DNA of 60,577 bases from Betaproteobacteria bacterium HGW-Betaproteobacteria-16 (GTDB lineage Bacteria > Pseudomonadota > Gammaproteobacteria > Burkholderiales > Burkholderiaceae_C), in assembly GCA_002840835.1 (NCBI GenBank), contig PHCQ01000027.1, positions 1 to 60,577 on the forward strand, in the 5' to 3' direction. Shown here piece after piece: positions 8,076 to 16,954 of this stretch (position 1 is the stretch's first letter; every line of letters begins with the position of its first letter). Under the pieces are notes generated by a model. The model did no database searches, was not told the origin of the DNA, and saw nothing but the letters and a program-made list of their open reading frames with translations. The translations under genes and the position numbers were made by a program.

Positions 8076-9191
8076 TCAGAAGTTGAATTGCAGGCCCACG
8101 CCGAAGTAGTTCAGATTGCGCCACTTGGGATTGTCACTTCCACGCTTCTGATAATGATCAAAGTCGGCACGCAGCGCGAGCCTGTCGGTAAGATCAAAAG
8201 TGGCGCCGATGCCCACAGTGGCCCGCGTTTGCGAGACGGAGTAGTCGACCGCGCCAGCAGGAGGCTGGGTCCAGTGAGTGGTGTTGCCGCTGCTGTTGTG
8301 GTGGTTCACGCGGGCCAAACCAACTTTGGCAAACACGCGCGCCTTTTCACTGACATCCCGGCCGAAGGTTGCCCGGGCGCCAAAGATGCGGGTTCCGTAC
8401 GCGTTGTCGTAACCATTTGCAGCCGCGTACGACAAGAACTTTCCGCCCTGATAGAACACTTCAGCGCCCACGAGGTCGTTGAACTGCAGACCCGCGCCGA
8501 TCTGGGCGCCGGCTTTGCTGTCACTGTCGTCCACGTTGTGGCCTGGAACACCGGAGCTGTACGTGGCGCTGTCTCGCACCATGCCGATCGTGCCAAAAGC
8601 ATATGGCCTCACGCCCTGCTCCACAGGTGCGGCAACGACTGGTTCGGCCGCGAGAGGCGCTGCAGCGGGCGCTGGTGCCGGAACCGGAGCCGGTGCAGGC
8701 ACGGCCACCGGAGCGGGGGCAGGCGCAGGGGCTGGCGCGGCCGCCGTCACTGGACGGGGTTGCGCGTCTGAGAATCGGTTGTCGCATTGGCCCATGCTGG
8801 CCCGCACAGGTGCGCCATCCTTGTTCAGATAAAGGTTGACCGGCATCGTGGGGCCGAATGGCACGTACTTGCCTTGCAGGGCCTTCGACACGCCATTGCG
8901 TCCGTCCTTGCGGCCCACGCCAAGGTCGCAGGCACCGTTTGCATACTGAGGTCCGAGGTCGGCAAGCTGCGCTGTGCGCACACTGACCTCCCCCTGGCGC
9001 CGCAGCGGACGCATCTTTGTGGTCGGCTCATAAAACCGCGCCGTGCCAGATTGCACTGCCATGTCGCATTCGGCAGCGGTGTCATAGCCTACGTTGCCGT
9101 TGGCGTCTGTGACCATGCCTGCATGCACGCTCAGCGACAACGTGGCCGCACCCAAGGCAGAGAGAACGAATGTGGAGTTTTTGTGGTTCAT
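8076..9191 (-). CDS. Outer-membrane beta-barrel protein with N-terminal Cys domain and Pro-Ala linker
   Basis: A 371-residue protein with a signal peptide (cleavage near SVHA, residue 24). An N-terminal domain (25-145) of no recognised family has three cysteines (42, 88, 136). A proline/alanine linker follows (about 146-190), then a predicted eight-stranded-type barrel (195-371) with alternating motifs such as VRPYAFGTIGM and a terminal FGVGLQFNF, whose final Phe is the usual Bam-recognition end. It resembles the OmpA barrel but lacks the C-terminal OmpA peptidoglycan domain. The ATG at 9191 is chosen because the signal peptide starts there; the upstream extension is not protein-like. Function unknown, probably structural or adhesive. 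Confidence 0.8.
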   Translation of the reverse strand: MNHKNSTFVLSALGAATLSLSVHAGMVTDANGNVGYDTAAECDMAVQSGTARFYEPTTKMRPLRRQGEVSVRTAQLADLGPQYANGACDLGVGRKDGRNGVSKALQGKYVPFGPTMPVNLYLNKDGAPVRASMGQCDNRFSDAQPRPVTAAAPAPAPAPAPVAVPAPAPVPAPAPAAAPLAAEPVVAAPVEQGVRPYAFGTIGMVRDSATYSSGVPGHNVDDSDSKAGAQIGAGLQFNDLVGAEVFYQGGKFLSYAAANGYDNAYGTRIFGARATFGRDVSEKARVFAKVGLARVNHHNSSGNTTHWTQPPAGAVDYSVSQTRATVGIGATFDLTDRLALRADFDHYQKRGSDNPKWRNLNYFGVGLQFNF

Positions 9192-9430
9192 AAGGTCTTG
9201 GTGAATGAAGGTGTTGAAAAGGCACAAAAGGAGATTCGCCCCCCAGGCGGTTTCAGCAGAAAGGCCGCGTGAGAAGGGGTGCGAAGAATTTCCATTATCA
9301 ACATCCAGTGGGACGCGTCGTGCAAGTTTCCCGCACCGATCCCCTGTGGGCAACAGGGCTCACATTCAGAAACAGCAACTGTGATACGCGTTCTTCTGAG
9401 GTGTGGCGGTTCCAGAAGACCTGCCTGGAT

Positions 9431-11008
9431 TCAGAGCAACACGATGTCGTACTGCTCCTGGGTCATCGAGCCTTCACTTTGCAAGGAAATGGGTTTGCCT
9501 ATGAAGTCCGAAAGACCGGCCAGGTGCTGGCTCTCCTCGTCCAGAAAGAGCTCTACCACCTGTGGTGAAGCCACCACCCGAAACTCCCTGGGATTGAACG
9601 CGCGGGCCTCTCTAAGGATTTCACGCAGGATGTCGTAACAAATGCTTCGAGCCGTTTTGACCGTTCCTTTTCCGCTACAGGCCGCACAGGATTCACTCAT
9701 CACATGAGCCAGCGACTCTCGCGTGCGCTTGCGCGTCATCTCCACCAGCCCCAGCTGTGAAAAGCCGCCGATCATGGTCTTGACTCTGTCACGCGCGAGC
9801 TGCTTGCGAAACTCAGTGAGCACGGCCTCCTTGTGGTCTTCTCGAACCATGTCGATGAAATCCACGATCACGATGCCGCCCAGGTTGCGCAACCGCAGTT
9901 GTCGGGCAATGGTTTGTGCTGCCTCCAGATTGGTGCGAAACACCGTGTCATCAAAATTGCGGGCCCCCACAAAGCCGCCCGTGTTCACATCCACTGTCGT
10001 GAGTGCCTCGGTCTGGTCGATGACCAGGTACCCACCCGACTTCAGTTCCACACGTCTGCTGAGTGCTCGAACGATGTCTTCATCGATGTTGAACAGATCA
10101 AAGATGGGCCGCTCACCACTGTAGTGCTGCAGCTTGTTCACCGTGTCGGGCATGAACTCGCTGGCAAAAGTCTGCAGCAGGCCAAACTGCTCTTTGGAAT
10201 CAATGCGGATGGACTGTGTGTCTGCGCTGACCAGGTCGCGCAGCACTCGCTGCATGAGGCTCAGGTCTTCATGCAGCACCGATGCCGGTGGCTGCCTGGT
10301 CGATGCTTCCTTGATGCGCAACCATGTCTTGCGCAGGTACGCAATGTCCTCGCCGAGTTCTTCATCGCTGGCGTCTTCGGCATTGGTGCGCAGGATGAAA
10401 CCACCCGCCTGCCCACCGTCACCCACCGCTGTGAGCCGCAACAGCCGCTGGCGCAACGCATCGCGCTGGGCAGGTGGGATCTTTTGCGATACGCCAATGT
10501 GGCTGTCTTGCGGCAAAAAGACCAGCAGGCGCCCGGCAATGCTGATTTGCGCCGTGAGCCGGGCACCCTTGGTGCCCATGGGGTCCTTGAGCACCTGCAC
10601 CATCAGCGCCTGTCCTTCGAAGATCTGACGCTCGATGGGCAACACCGGGTTGGGCGTCAGCACTTTGGCAGCCTGCCCGTTGCCCGAAACCGCAGGCTGT
10701 GCGGGTTGATCTGGCAGGCCGTCAGTGGGCACAGCGACCGCCGGACTGCGATCCCGCGGCGCTGCGTGTTTGGCGGCGATGTTGGGCATGAGGTCCGCCA
10801 CGTGCAGGAACGCTGCACGGTCCAGTCCGATATCGATGAACGCCGACTGCATGCCTGGCAGGACGCGGGATACCTTGCCCAGGTAGATGTTGCCCACCAG
10901 GCCACGCTCGAGCGTTCGCTCCAGATGGACCTCCTGCACGGCGCCCTGCTCCACCACCGCCACCCGCGTCTCCTGTGGCGCCCAATTGATCAAGATATCC
11001 TGGCTCAT
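9431..11008 (-). CDS. rng: Ribonuclease G
   Basis: RNase G is an endoribonuclease that matures 16S rRNA and turns over some mRNAs. The protein (about 525 residues) starts with SQDILINWAPQETR, has an S1-like RNA-binding region (about 35-120) interrupted by a Pro-rich insert near residues 85-115, the catalytic metal-binding motifs TVDVNTGGFVG and IVIVDFIDMV, and the zinc-link CAACSGKG. It lacks the long acidic/Arg-rich C-terminal scaffold of RNase E, supporting RNase G. The ATG at 11008 is preferred over a TTG at 11020. It is the last gene of the yebC-to-rng run, 19 bp after maf. Confidence 0.94.
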   Translation of the reverse strand: MSQDILINWAPQETRVAVVEQGAVQEVHLERTLERGLVGNIYLGKVSRVLPGMQSAFIDIGLDRAAFLHVADLMPNIAAKHAAPRDRSPAVAVPTDGLPDQPAQPAVSGNGQAAKVLTPNPVLPIERQIFEGQALMVQVLKDPMGTKGARLTAQISIAGRLLVFLPQDSHIGVSQKIPPAQRDALRQRLLRLTAVGDGGQAGGFILRTNAEDASDEELGEDIAYLRKTWLRIKEASTRQPPASVLHEDLSLMQRVLRDLVSADTQSIRIDSKEQFGLLQTFASEFMPDTVNKLQHYSGERPIFDLFNIDEDIVRALSRRVELKSGGYLVIDQTEALTTVDVNTGGFVGARNFDDTVFRTNLEAAQTIARQLRLRNLGGIVIVDFIDMVREDHKEAVLTEFRKQLARDRVKTMIGGFSQLGLVEMTRKRTRESLAHVMSESCAACSGKGTVKTARSICYDILREILREARAFNPREFRVVASPQVVELFLDEESQHLAGLSDFIGKPISLQSEGSMTQEQYDIVLL

Positions 11009-11027
11009 GGGGTCACTCAAACTTCTT

Positions 11028-11645
11028 TTAAATCAGCCGAACACCGGCGGCATTCAGCACTTGCGCTGTCTCGTGCGCAGGCAATCCCATGATGCCTGAA
11101 TAGCTGCCGCTGATGTGGCTCGTCCACAACGCGGCCAGCCCCTGGATGGCGTACGCACCGGCCTTGCCCATCGGCTCACCGGTTTCAACATAGCGCCGGA
11201 TCTGGGTTGGAGTCAGCGGAGCGAACGCCACCCACGAGGTCGACAAGGCCGACCAGGCCTTGTCCCCGCGCGGAGAGGGTCGGCCAACAGCCACCGCCGT
11301 CAGAACCCGATGACGGCGCCCGGACAGATCGGCCAACATGCGGACGGCATCCGCCTTGTCCTCGGGTTTGCCCAGAATGCGCGCGCCCAGCGCCACAGTG
11401 GTGTCGGCGCAGAGCACGGGCGCCGGCTTCAATTGACGGTGCTTGATGCGAGCCAGCGCCGCCTGAAGCTTCAGGTCAGTGACGCGCTGCACGTAAGCCG
11501 CAGGCTTTTCTCCAGGCCTCAAATCTTCCAGCGCCTCAACGTCCTCACCCTCATCCGGCAACAGGAGCTTGCAATGCACCCCCCATTGCTCCAACAGTTG
11601 CAAGCGTCGAGGGCTCTGAGAGGCCAGGTAGATGAAATCAGTCAT
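11028..11645 (-). CDS. maf: Maf family nucleotide pyrophosphatase
   Basis: Maf enzymes hydrolyse non-canonical or UTP/dTTP-type nucleoside triphosphates as a house-cleaning step. The 205-residue protein has the family's opening LASQSPRRLQLLEQWG, the AYVQRVTDLK lysine segment, and VLCADTTVALGARILGKPED with the catalytic Asp. The sequence resembles the YhdE (dTTP/UTP) subgroup more than YceF, but this is only a judgement by eye. The ATG at 11645 opens the conserved N terminus. It sits between rlmH and rng as is common in beta-proteobacteria. Confidence 0.9.
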   Translation of the reverse strand: MTDFIYLASQSPRRLQLLEQWGVHCKLLLPDEGEDVEALEDLRPGEKPAAYVQRVTDLKLQAALARIKHRQLKPAPVLCADTTVALGARILGKPEDKADAVRMLADLSGRRHRVLTAVAVGRPSPRGDKAWSALSTSWVAFAPLTPTQIRRYVETGEPMGKAGAYAIQGLAALWTSHISGSYSGIMGLPAHETAQVLNAAGVRLI

Positions 11646-11719
11646 AGGTTGCGTTGAAGTGCATTTCGCCGCCAAGCAATGACCCGCGCAAACGGCGGAG
11701 CGTGGGGGCCAACAGTGCT

Positions 11720-12187
11720 TCACTCTCGGTGGTACGGATGGTTGGCGTTGACCGACCAGGCTCGATAAAGCTGCTCAATCAGCAGCACGCGCACCATGGC
11801 ATGTGGAAGCGTCAGATCTGACAGGCGGATGCGCTGATGGGCGCTGGCCCTGAAGGCTGGCTCCAGCCCGTCAGGACCGCCAATCACCAGGGCCACGTCG
11901 TCGCTGGCGAGCTGCCATTGCTTCAGTTGTTGTGCCAGCGCCAGCGTCGACAGCGCCGTGCCGCGTTCGTCCAGCACCACCACCCTGCAGCCTCTGGGCA
12001 AGGCAGCCTGAATGCGATCCCGCTCTGCGGCCAGAAGCGTCTCAAGCGTCTTGGAGCCTCGCGGCTCGGTTTTTACCGTTTTGAGCTCGACCCGGAGTTC
12101 GGGGGGAAATCGCTTGGCATAGTCGTCGTACGCAGTCTGGGCCCAGTCCGGGACACGTTGCCCGACCGCGACGATCAACAGTTTCAT
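11720..12187 (-). CDS. rlmH: 23S rRNA (pseudouridine-1915-N3) methyltransferase RlmH
   Basis: RlmH methylates pseudouridine 1915 in helix 69 of 23S rRNA on assembled ribosomes. At 155 residues it is exactly the family size; it begins [15 protein letters not shown] and carries the knotted SPOUT SAM-binding segment [14 protein letters not shown] and the ending [10 protein letters not shown] with NHPYHRE. The ATG at 12187 overlaps the rsfS stop (ATGA), so the two ribosome-related genes are probably translationally coupled. Confidence 0.96.
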   Translation of the reverse strand: MKLLIVAVGQRVPDWAQTAYDDYAKRFPPELRVELKTVKTEPRGSKTLETLLAAERDRIQAALPRGCRVVVLDERGTALSTLALAQQLKQWQLASDDVALVIGGPDGLEPAFRASAHQRIRLSDLTLPHAMVRVLLIEQLYRAWSVNANHPYHRE

Positions 12188-12972
12188 GCCTTTTTCTTGG
12201 CGGGCGTGCGGGACGCGGTCTTGGCTACTGGTTTGCCCGCACCCTTGGCGGCCGGCTTGGTGGCTGCTCGCGGCTTGACAACCATCTTCTGCATGGCGGG
12301 CTTGGCCGCGCCCGTGGTGCCCGCCTTGGTGGTGCGAGCGGTCTTGGCCGCAGCGCTCGTTCCTGCGGACTTGGCAGGCGCTTTGGATGTGGACGGCGCG
12401 GCTTTGCTCGAAGCGGGTCGCTTCGCCGTAACCGTTGCAGATTTGGTTGCACCCTTGCCTGATTTGGCAGGAGCTGCCGCGGCTTTGGCTGCCGACTGTG
12501 CAGCTTTGCGGGCCACTGTCTTGGCCGGCACAGCTTTGGCGGGCGCTGCGGCCTTTTTGCGGCTGGCCTTTGCAGGCTTGGCCTCGGCCTCTGCCGGCTT
12601 GGCCGCACCGTGCTTCATGCGCACGGGCTTTTCTCCCCAGATCTCTTCCAGGCGGTAGTACGCCCGAATGACCGGTTGCATCACGTGGGCAACAGCTGGG
12701 CCGCAGTCCACGATGATCCACTCACCGTTTTCTTCGCCTTCGATGCGGGGCTTGTCGAAGCCGGCATCGCGAACCGCGTCACGCACACTGGCGGCGAGCG
12801 CCTTGGTCTGGCGGTTGGACGTGCCGCTGGCCACAATGACACGTTCAAACAAGGGAGAGAGGTGCTCGGTGTTGAAGACCGCGATGTCCTGACCCTTGAC
12901 ATCCTCCAGTCCGTCGATGATGGCTCGCTGGAGTCGTTGCAGGTCTTTTTTGGCTGTGGTTTCGCTGGTCAT
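12184..12972 (-). CDS. rsfS: Ribosomal silencing factor RsfS with long Lys/Ala-rich tail
   Basis: RsfS binds ribosomal protein uL14 and blocks subunit joining in stationary phase. Residues 1-118 form the complete domain: [31 protein letters not shown] and [15 protein letters not shown] are recognisable. Residues 119-262 are an added low-complexity tail made almost only of Ala, Lys, Pro, Thr, Ser and Arg, with repeats of the type AKPA, AAKAA and PAKS and the ending RTPAKKKA. The tail resembles histone H1-like bacterial tails such as AlgP and more than doubles the usual length of about 105-130. The frame is intact, with a 4-bp overlap to nadD upstream and rlmH downstream. Confidence 0.93.
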   Translation of the reverse strand: MTSETTAKKDLQRLQRAIIDGLEDVKGQDIAVFNTEHLSPLFERVIVASGTSNRQTKALAASVRDAVRDAGFDKPRIEGEENGEWIIVDCGPAVAHVMQPVIRAYYRLEEIWGEKPVRMKHGAAKPAEAEAKPAKASRKKAAAPAKAVPAKTVARKAAQSAAKAAAAPAKSGKGATKSATVTAKRPASSKAAPSTSKAPAKSAGTSAAAKTARTTKAGTTGAAKPAMQKMVVKPRAATKPAAKGAGKPVAKTASRTPAKKKA

Positions 12973-13613
12973 GTAGGGGTCTGGTAAAGGGAATGTTGTG
13001 AAATATAGCTTGCGACGGCTTCTGGCACCAGAACCTCCAGGGCGGCTTCCCTGCTCTTGGGCTGGCTGACCCGTGCCCTGACCGCCGAAGCGCTGATGTT
13101 TTTCAAGGGCATTCGAAGCTGCTCGAACGGCAGGTCAACACCGGAGAGATCGGTCTCGGATGCCTGATCGAGCCGCGCATCGGCCCCGATGTTGGTGGCC
13201 CGGTTGGCTACAGCCAGAGTGGCGAGATCGAGCACCTCCTGCCAACGAACCCAACCCTTGAACGCCAGCAGCTGGTCGGCGCCCAGCACCAGGAACAACT
13301 CCGCACCCGGGTATTCGCCGCACAATTCATGCAGGGTGTCGGCTGTGTAGCTGGGGCCTTGCCGATGTATTTCACGATCGTCCAGACGAACGCGATCCAG
13401 GTCAGAAAACGCCAGCCGACACATGGCCATGCGGTGTTCCGGCGAGGAAAGCACACGGGTCTTGTGCCAGGCGTGCCCCGTCGGCAGGATGTGCAGCACG
13501 TCGAGCGCCAACTGATCCAGCGCGGTTTTGGCCAGTTCGCAGTGCGCCCAATGCGGCGGGTCGAAAGCGCCGCCAAACATGCCGACGCGCTTCACAGTTG
13601 AGGGGGCAGGCAT
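12969..13613 (-). CDS. nadD: Nicotinate-nucleotide adenylyltransferase NadD
   Basis: NadD adenylates nicotinate mononucleotide in NAD synthesis. The 214-residue protein has the nucleotidyltransferase signature GMFGGAFDPPHWAH (GxFDPxHxGH with Ala for the last Gly), HKTRVLSSPEHR, LVLGADQLLAFKGWVRW and the ISASAVRAR motif that replaces ISSTxIR. I take the ATG at 13613, which overlaps the hemF stop by one base (TGATG); an ATG three codons earlier (13622) is an alternative. It runs into rsfS by a 4-bp overlap. Confidence 0.94.
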   Translation of the reverse strand: MPAPSTVKRVGMFGGAFDPPHWAHCELAKTALDQLALDVLHILPTGHAWHKTRVLSSPEHRMAMCRLAFSDLDRVRLDDREIHRQGPSYTADTLHELCGEYPGAELFLVLGADQLLAFKGWVRWQEVLDLATLAVANRATNIGADARLDQASETDLSGVDLPFEQLRMPLKNISASAVRARVSQPKSREAALEVLVPEAVASYISQHSLYQTPT

Positions 13614-14527
13614 CAGACCCACTCCCGGCGCACGAGAAATGTCTTGTACAGGCGGTCTTCGGGTGTGCCTTTCTTGGTCACCCGGTTGTAGGCCCAGCTC
13701 ACCAGGGGCGGCATCGACAAAAGAATGGACTCGCTTCTCCCGCCTGACTGCAAGCCAAAATGGGTGCCGCGGTCCCAGACCAGGTTGAATTCAACGTACC
13801 GACCGCGCCGGTAGAGCTGGAAACTGCGTTCACGCTCGCCATAGGGTTCATTCTTGCGCCGATCCACGATGGGCAGATAGGCATCGAGAAAGGCATCACC
13901 GACCGAGGTCATCATGGCCAGACTGCCATCAAAGCCCAGTTCGGAAAAGTCATCGAAGAACACGCCTCCGATGCCACGCTGTTCGTCGCGGTGCTTGAGG
14001 TAAAAATACTCGTCGCACCAGGTCTTGAAGCGCGGGTATTTGTCGACACCGAATGGATCCAACGCGTTCTTGCACGTGGCGTGAAAGTGAATGGCGTCTT
14101 CTTCAAAGCCGTAGTAGGGCGTGAGGTCCATGCCACCGCCGAACCAGCACACCGGCTCCCCGCCCTTCGGCGTCGCAGAAATCATCCGCACGTTCATGTG
14201 GACCGTGGGCACATAAGGGTTTCGAGGATGAAATACGAGCGAAACACCCATGGCCTCGAAAGGCGCGCCAGACAGCTCTGGCCGGTGTTGGGTGGCAGAC
14301 GGCGGCAGGCGGGTGCCACTCACGTGGGAGAACCCGCACCCGGCCCGCTCGAACACCTGACCTCCTTCAAGAATCTGGGTGTTGCCATTGCCTTGCAAGG
14401 CATCACCCGGCTCCTTTTTCCAGCGATCCACCAGAAACCGTCCCCCATCCACCAGAGCCACCGTGGATGTGATCCGTTCCTGGAGGTCCGTCAGATAGTC
14501 CCTCACGTTTTGGGTCTGTTTGCTCAT
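13613..14527 (-). CDS. hemF: Oxygen-dependent coproporphyrinogen III oxidase HemF
   Basis: HemF carries out the O2-dependent oxidative decarboxylation of coproporphyrinogen III in haem synthesis. The 304-residue protein shows the family blocks [64 protein letters not shown] and [20 protein letters not shown], with the conserved His residues in place. Length is normal. It lies between purD and nadD, with 185 bp upstream that could hold its own promoter. Confidence 0.97.
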   Translation of the reverse strand: MSKQTQNVRDYLTDLQERITSTVALVDGGRFLVDRWKKEPGDALQGNGNTQILEGGQVFERAGCGFSHVSGTRLPPSATQHRPELSGAPFEAMGVSLVFHPRNPYVPTVHMNVRMISATPKGGEPVCWFGGGMDLTPYYGFEEDAIHFHATCKNALDPFGVDKYPRFKTWCDEYFYLKHRDEQRGIGGVFFDDFSELGFDGSLAMMTSVGDAFLDAYLPIVDRRKNEPYGERERSFQLYRRGRYVEFNLVWDRGTHFGLQSGGRSESILLSMPPLVSWAYNRVTKKGTPEDRLYKTFLVRREWV

Positions 14528-14712
14528 GATGACGAAACCGTCTCCTGGGTCTTATTCGGGATAACAAATGATGCGGCGCACCTGCATGGCCGTTGACAGC
14601 CCGCTCGCAAAGCCGCGGGTAAGCCAAGGCCCACTCACGCGTGCGTGCGGTCCCAGGTGACGAACGGGCTTGCGCGCATGACACTCAGACTTGCGGGGGG
14701 CATCACGGGTGT

Positions 14713-15987
14713 TCAAAGTGCCCTGAAGCCAATGTCGCGGCGGCACTGCATGCCATCAAAGTGGATACCGTCCACCACACCATACGCCTTGCGCTGCGCT
14801 TCGGCCACGGACTCACCCAGCGCGGTGACGCAAAGCACACGACCACCAGACACCGACACATCTTCACCGCTGGCGCTCGTGCCGGCGTGAAAGACCATGG
14901 TTTCAGCCGCGTCACCGGGGAGTCCGCTGATCGTGTCTCCCTTGCGCGGGTTCAACGGATAGCCAGCCGCTGCCAGCACCACGCCGAGCGCGACGCGCGG
15001 ATCCCATTCCAGCACCACCCGATCCAGCTCGCCGCGGGTCGCAGCCAACAGGACCGGTGCCAGATCGCTCTTCAGTCGCATCATGATGGGTTGCGTCTCC
15101 GGGTCCCCCATGCGGCAATTGAACTCCAGCGTCTTCACACCGCCATCCGGTGCGATCATCAGACCCGCATAAAGGAAGCCAGAGTAGGGAATGCCGTCAG
15201 AGGCCATGCCGCGCAGGGTCGGAAGAATGACTTCGTTCATGGCCCGCTCGTGCACCGCCTGCGTGACCACCGGGGCCGGCGAGTACGCACCCATGCCGCC
15301 GGTGTTGGGGCCCTGATCCGCGTCCAGCAGGCGTTTGTGGTCCTGGCTGGTGGCCATGGCCAGCGCGTGATCGCCGTCGCACATCACGATGAAGCTGGCT
15401 TCTTCGCCCTCCAGGAACTCTTCGATGACCACACGCGCACCGCCAGCGTTGTGGGCCACGCCCAGTTTGTTGTCCAGCAACATGAAGTCAATGGCCTCGT
15501 GGGCCTCGGCCAACGTCATGGCCACCACCACACCCTTGCCGGCCGCCAGCCCATCGGCCTTCACCACAATGGGCGCACCTTCGGCGTCCACGTAGGCATG
15601 GGCGAGCGTGGGGTCAGTGAACGCCTGGTACTTCGCTGTCGGAATGCCATGCCGCTGCATGAAGGCCTTGGAAAACGCCTTGGAGCTTTCCAGTTGAGCC
15701 GCTGCTTTCGTGGGTCCAAAGATCGCCAGACCGTGGGCGCGGAACTCGTCCACCACACCAGCGGCCAGTGGGGCCTCAGGTCCCACCACGGTCAGCCCCA
15801 CGCCCTGCGCCTGCGCCCATTCGCGCAGCGCCACCTTGTCGGTGATGTCCAGGTTGATGAGCTCTGCGTCACGCGCCGTACCAGCGTTGCCGGGCGCCAC
15901 AAACACCTGGCTCACGCCTTCATCGTGCTTGAGTTTCCAGGCCAGGGCATGCTCGCGGCCTCCGCCACCAATCACCAATACTTTCAA
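14713..15987 (-). CDS. purD: Phosphoribosylamine-glycine ligase PurD
   Basis: PurD (GAR synthetase) performs the second step of purine synthesis using an ATP-grasp fold. The start is the TTG at 15987: it follows TGGAG at about 7 nt and gives the canonical MKVLVIGGGGREHALAWKL; a TTG four codons upstream exists but has no such site, and no in-frame ATG is available. Also visible are GPEAPLAAGVVDEF, VVKADGLAAGKGVVVA, GEEASFIVMCDG, NTGGMGAYSP and FNCRMGDPETQPIM. The length of 424 residues is normal. Confidence 0.96.
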   Translation of the reverse strand: MKVLVIGGGGREHALAWKLKHDEGVSQVFVAPGNAGTARDAELINLDITDKVALREWAQAQGVGLTVVGPEAPLAAGVVDEFRAHGLAIFGPTKAAAQLESSKAFSKAFMQRHGIPTAKYQAFTDPTLAHAYVDAEGAPIVVKADGLAAGKGVVVAMTLAEAHEAIDFMLLDNKLGVAHNAGGARVVIEEFLEGEEASFIVMCDGDHALAMATSQDHKRLLDADQGPNTGGMGAYSPAPVVTQAVHERAMNEVILPTLRGMASDGIPYSGFLYAGLMIAPDGGVKTLEFNCRMGDPETQPIMMRLKSDLAPVLLAATRGELDRVVLEWDPRVALGVVLAAAGYPLNPRKGDTISGLPGDAAETMVFHAGTSASGEDVSVSGGRVLCVTALGESVAEAQRKAYGVVDGIHFDGMQCRRDIGFRAL

Positions 15988-16062
15988 ACCATTCTCCAAA
16001 AATCCAAGCCTGGCTCAGGCAGTTTGCCGAAGCACGATGTCCTCGTCCAGAACGCGGCGGAA

Positions 16063-16131
16063 CCGGCTTTGCCGGGCCGCATCGCGTTGCCCCATTGATG
16101 GGGTGACGCGCGAAGCGCGCGCGGGGGTGGG
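16063..16131 (-). repeat. Intergenic palindromic repeat, copy 1 (3' of yebC)
   Basis: A compound of short inverted repeats: ccggctttgccgg, then a variable stretch, then ccccattgatgggg, then gacgcgcgaagcgcgc and a G-rich end. A second copy with the same order of elements lies at 34020-34082. It touches the stop codon of the minus-strand yebC and occupies the gap to purD. Similar modules are common behind genes in Comamonadaceae; a role in termination or mRNA stability is inferred. Confidence 0.7.
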
Positions 16132-16851
16132 TCACAACTCAGCGTTGTGGAAAACTTCCTGCACATCATCCAGGTCCTCGAGCACATCCAGCAGTTTCTG
16201 CATGCGCACGGCATCGTCACCTTCCAGCGCAATGGTGTTCTCTGGCCTCATGGTGACCTCAGCCACGTCAGGATTCAGTCCGGCAGCCTCCAGCGCGTGC
16301 TTGACCGCCTCGAATTCGGTCGGTCCGGTCAGTACCTCGATGGCGCCATCGTCGTCGCTGATCACATCCTCGGCCCCCGCTTCCAGGGCAACTTCCATCA
16401 CCTTGTCTTCAGAGGTACCCGGCGCAAAAACCAGCTGGCCGCAGTGCTTGAACTGGAACGATACCGAGCCGTCGGTGCCCAGGTTGCCACCGTGCTTGCT
16501 GAAGGCATGTCGCACCTCGGCCACCGTGCGCACGCGGTTGTCGGTCATGGTGTCGACGATCACCGCCGCGCCACCGATGCCATAGCCTTCGTACCGAATT
16601 TCCTCCAGGGCCTGTCCTTCCAGGTTGCCCGAAGCCTTGTCCACGTTGTACTTGATGCGATCCGCCGGCATGTTGGCGGCCTTCGCCTTGTCGATGGCCA
16701 GGCGCAGCCGGGGATTCATGGCCGGGTCGCCGCCACCCTGGCGCGCGGCCACGGAGATCTCACGGATGACACGCGTCCAGATCTTGCCCCGCTTCTCGTC
16801 CTGGCGACCCTTGCGGTGCTGAATATTTGCCCATTTGCTATGTCCGGCCAC
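16132..16851 (-). CDS. yebC: YebC/PmpR family transcriptional/translation regulator
   Basis: A YebC/TACO1-family protein of 239 residues, opening [20 protein letters not shown], with [51 protein letters not shown] and the acidic C-terminal domain. Family members have been described as DNA-binding regulators (PmpR) and, more recently, as factors helping translation of proline-rich stretches. It is the first gene of the minus-strand run leading to purD, and is divergent from the HerA-like gene with about 100 bp between. Confidence 0.95.
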   Translation of the reverse strand: MAGHSKWANIQHRKGRQDEKRGKIWTRVIREISVAARQGGGDPAMNPRLRLAIDKAKAANMPADRIKYNVDKASGNLEGQALEEIRYEGYGIGGAAVIVDTMTDNRVRTVAEVRHAFSKHGGNLGTDGSVSFQFKHCGQLVFAPGTSEDKVMEVALEAGAEDVISDDDGAIEVLTGPTEFEAVKHALEAAGLNPDVAEVTMRPENTIALEGDDAVRMQKLLDVLEDLDDVQEVFHNAEL

Positions 16852-16954
16852 GAAATTGTCCTTCTGCCCGTGCTGGCTTTGATCTAATAAGACCGCGATT
16901 TTACGATTTCACCCGTCCTGCCCCCGTACAACGCCCAGATAGGAAGATCCCGCC

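Noticed and set aside
12184..12618. RsfS tail as a frameshift artefact
   Set aside because: The frame continues without a stop to an exact ATGA overlap with rlmH, and composition is ordered low-complexity Ala/Lys.
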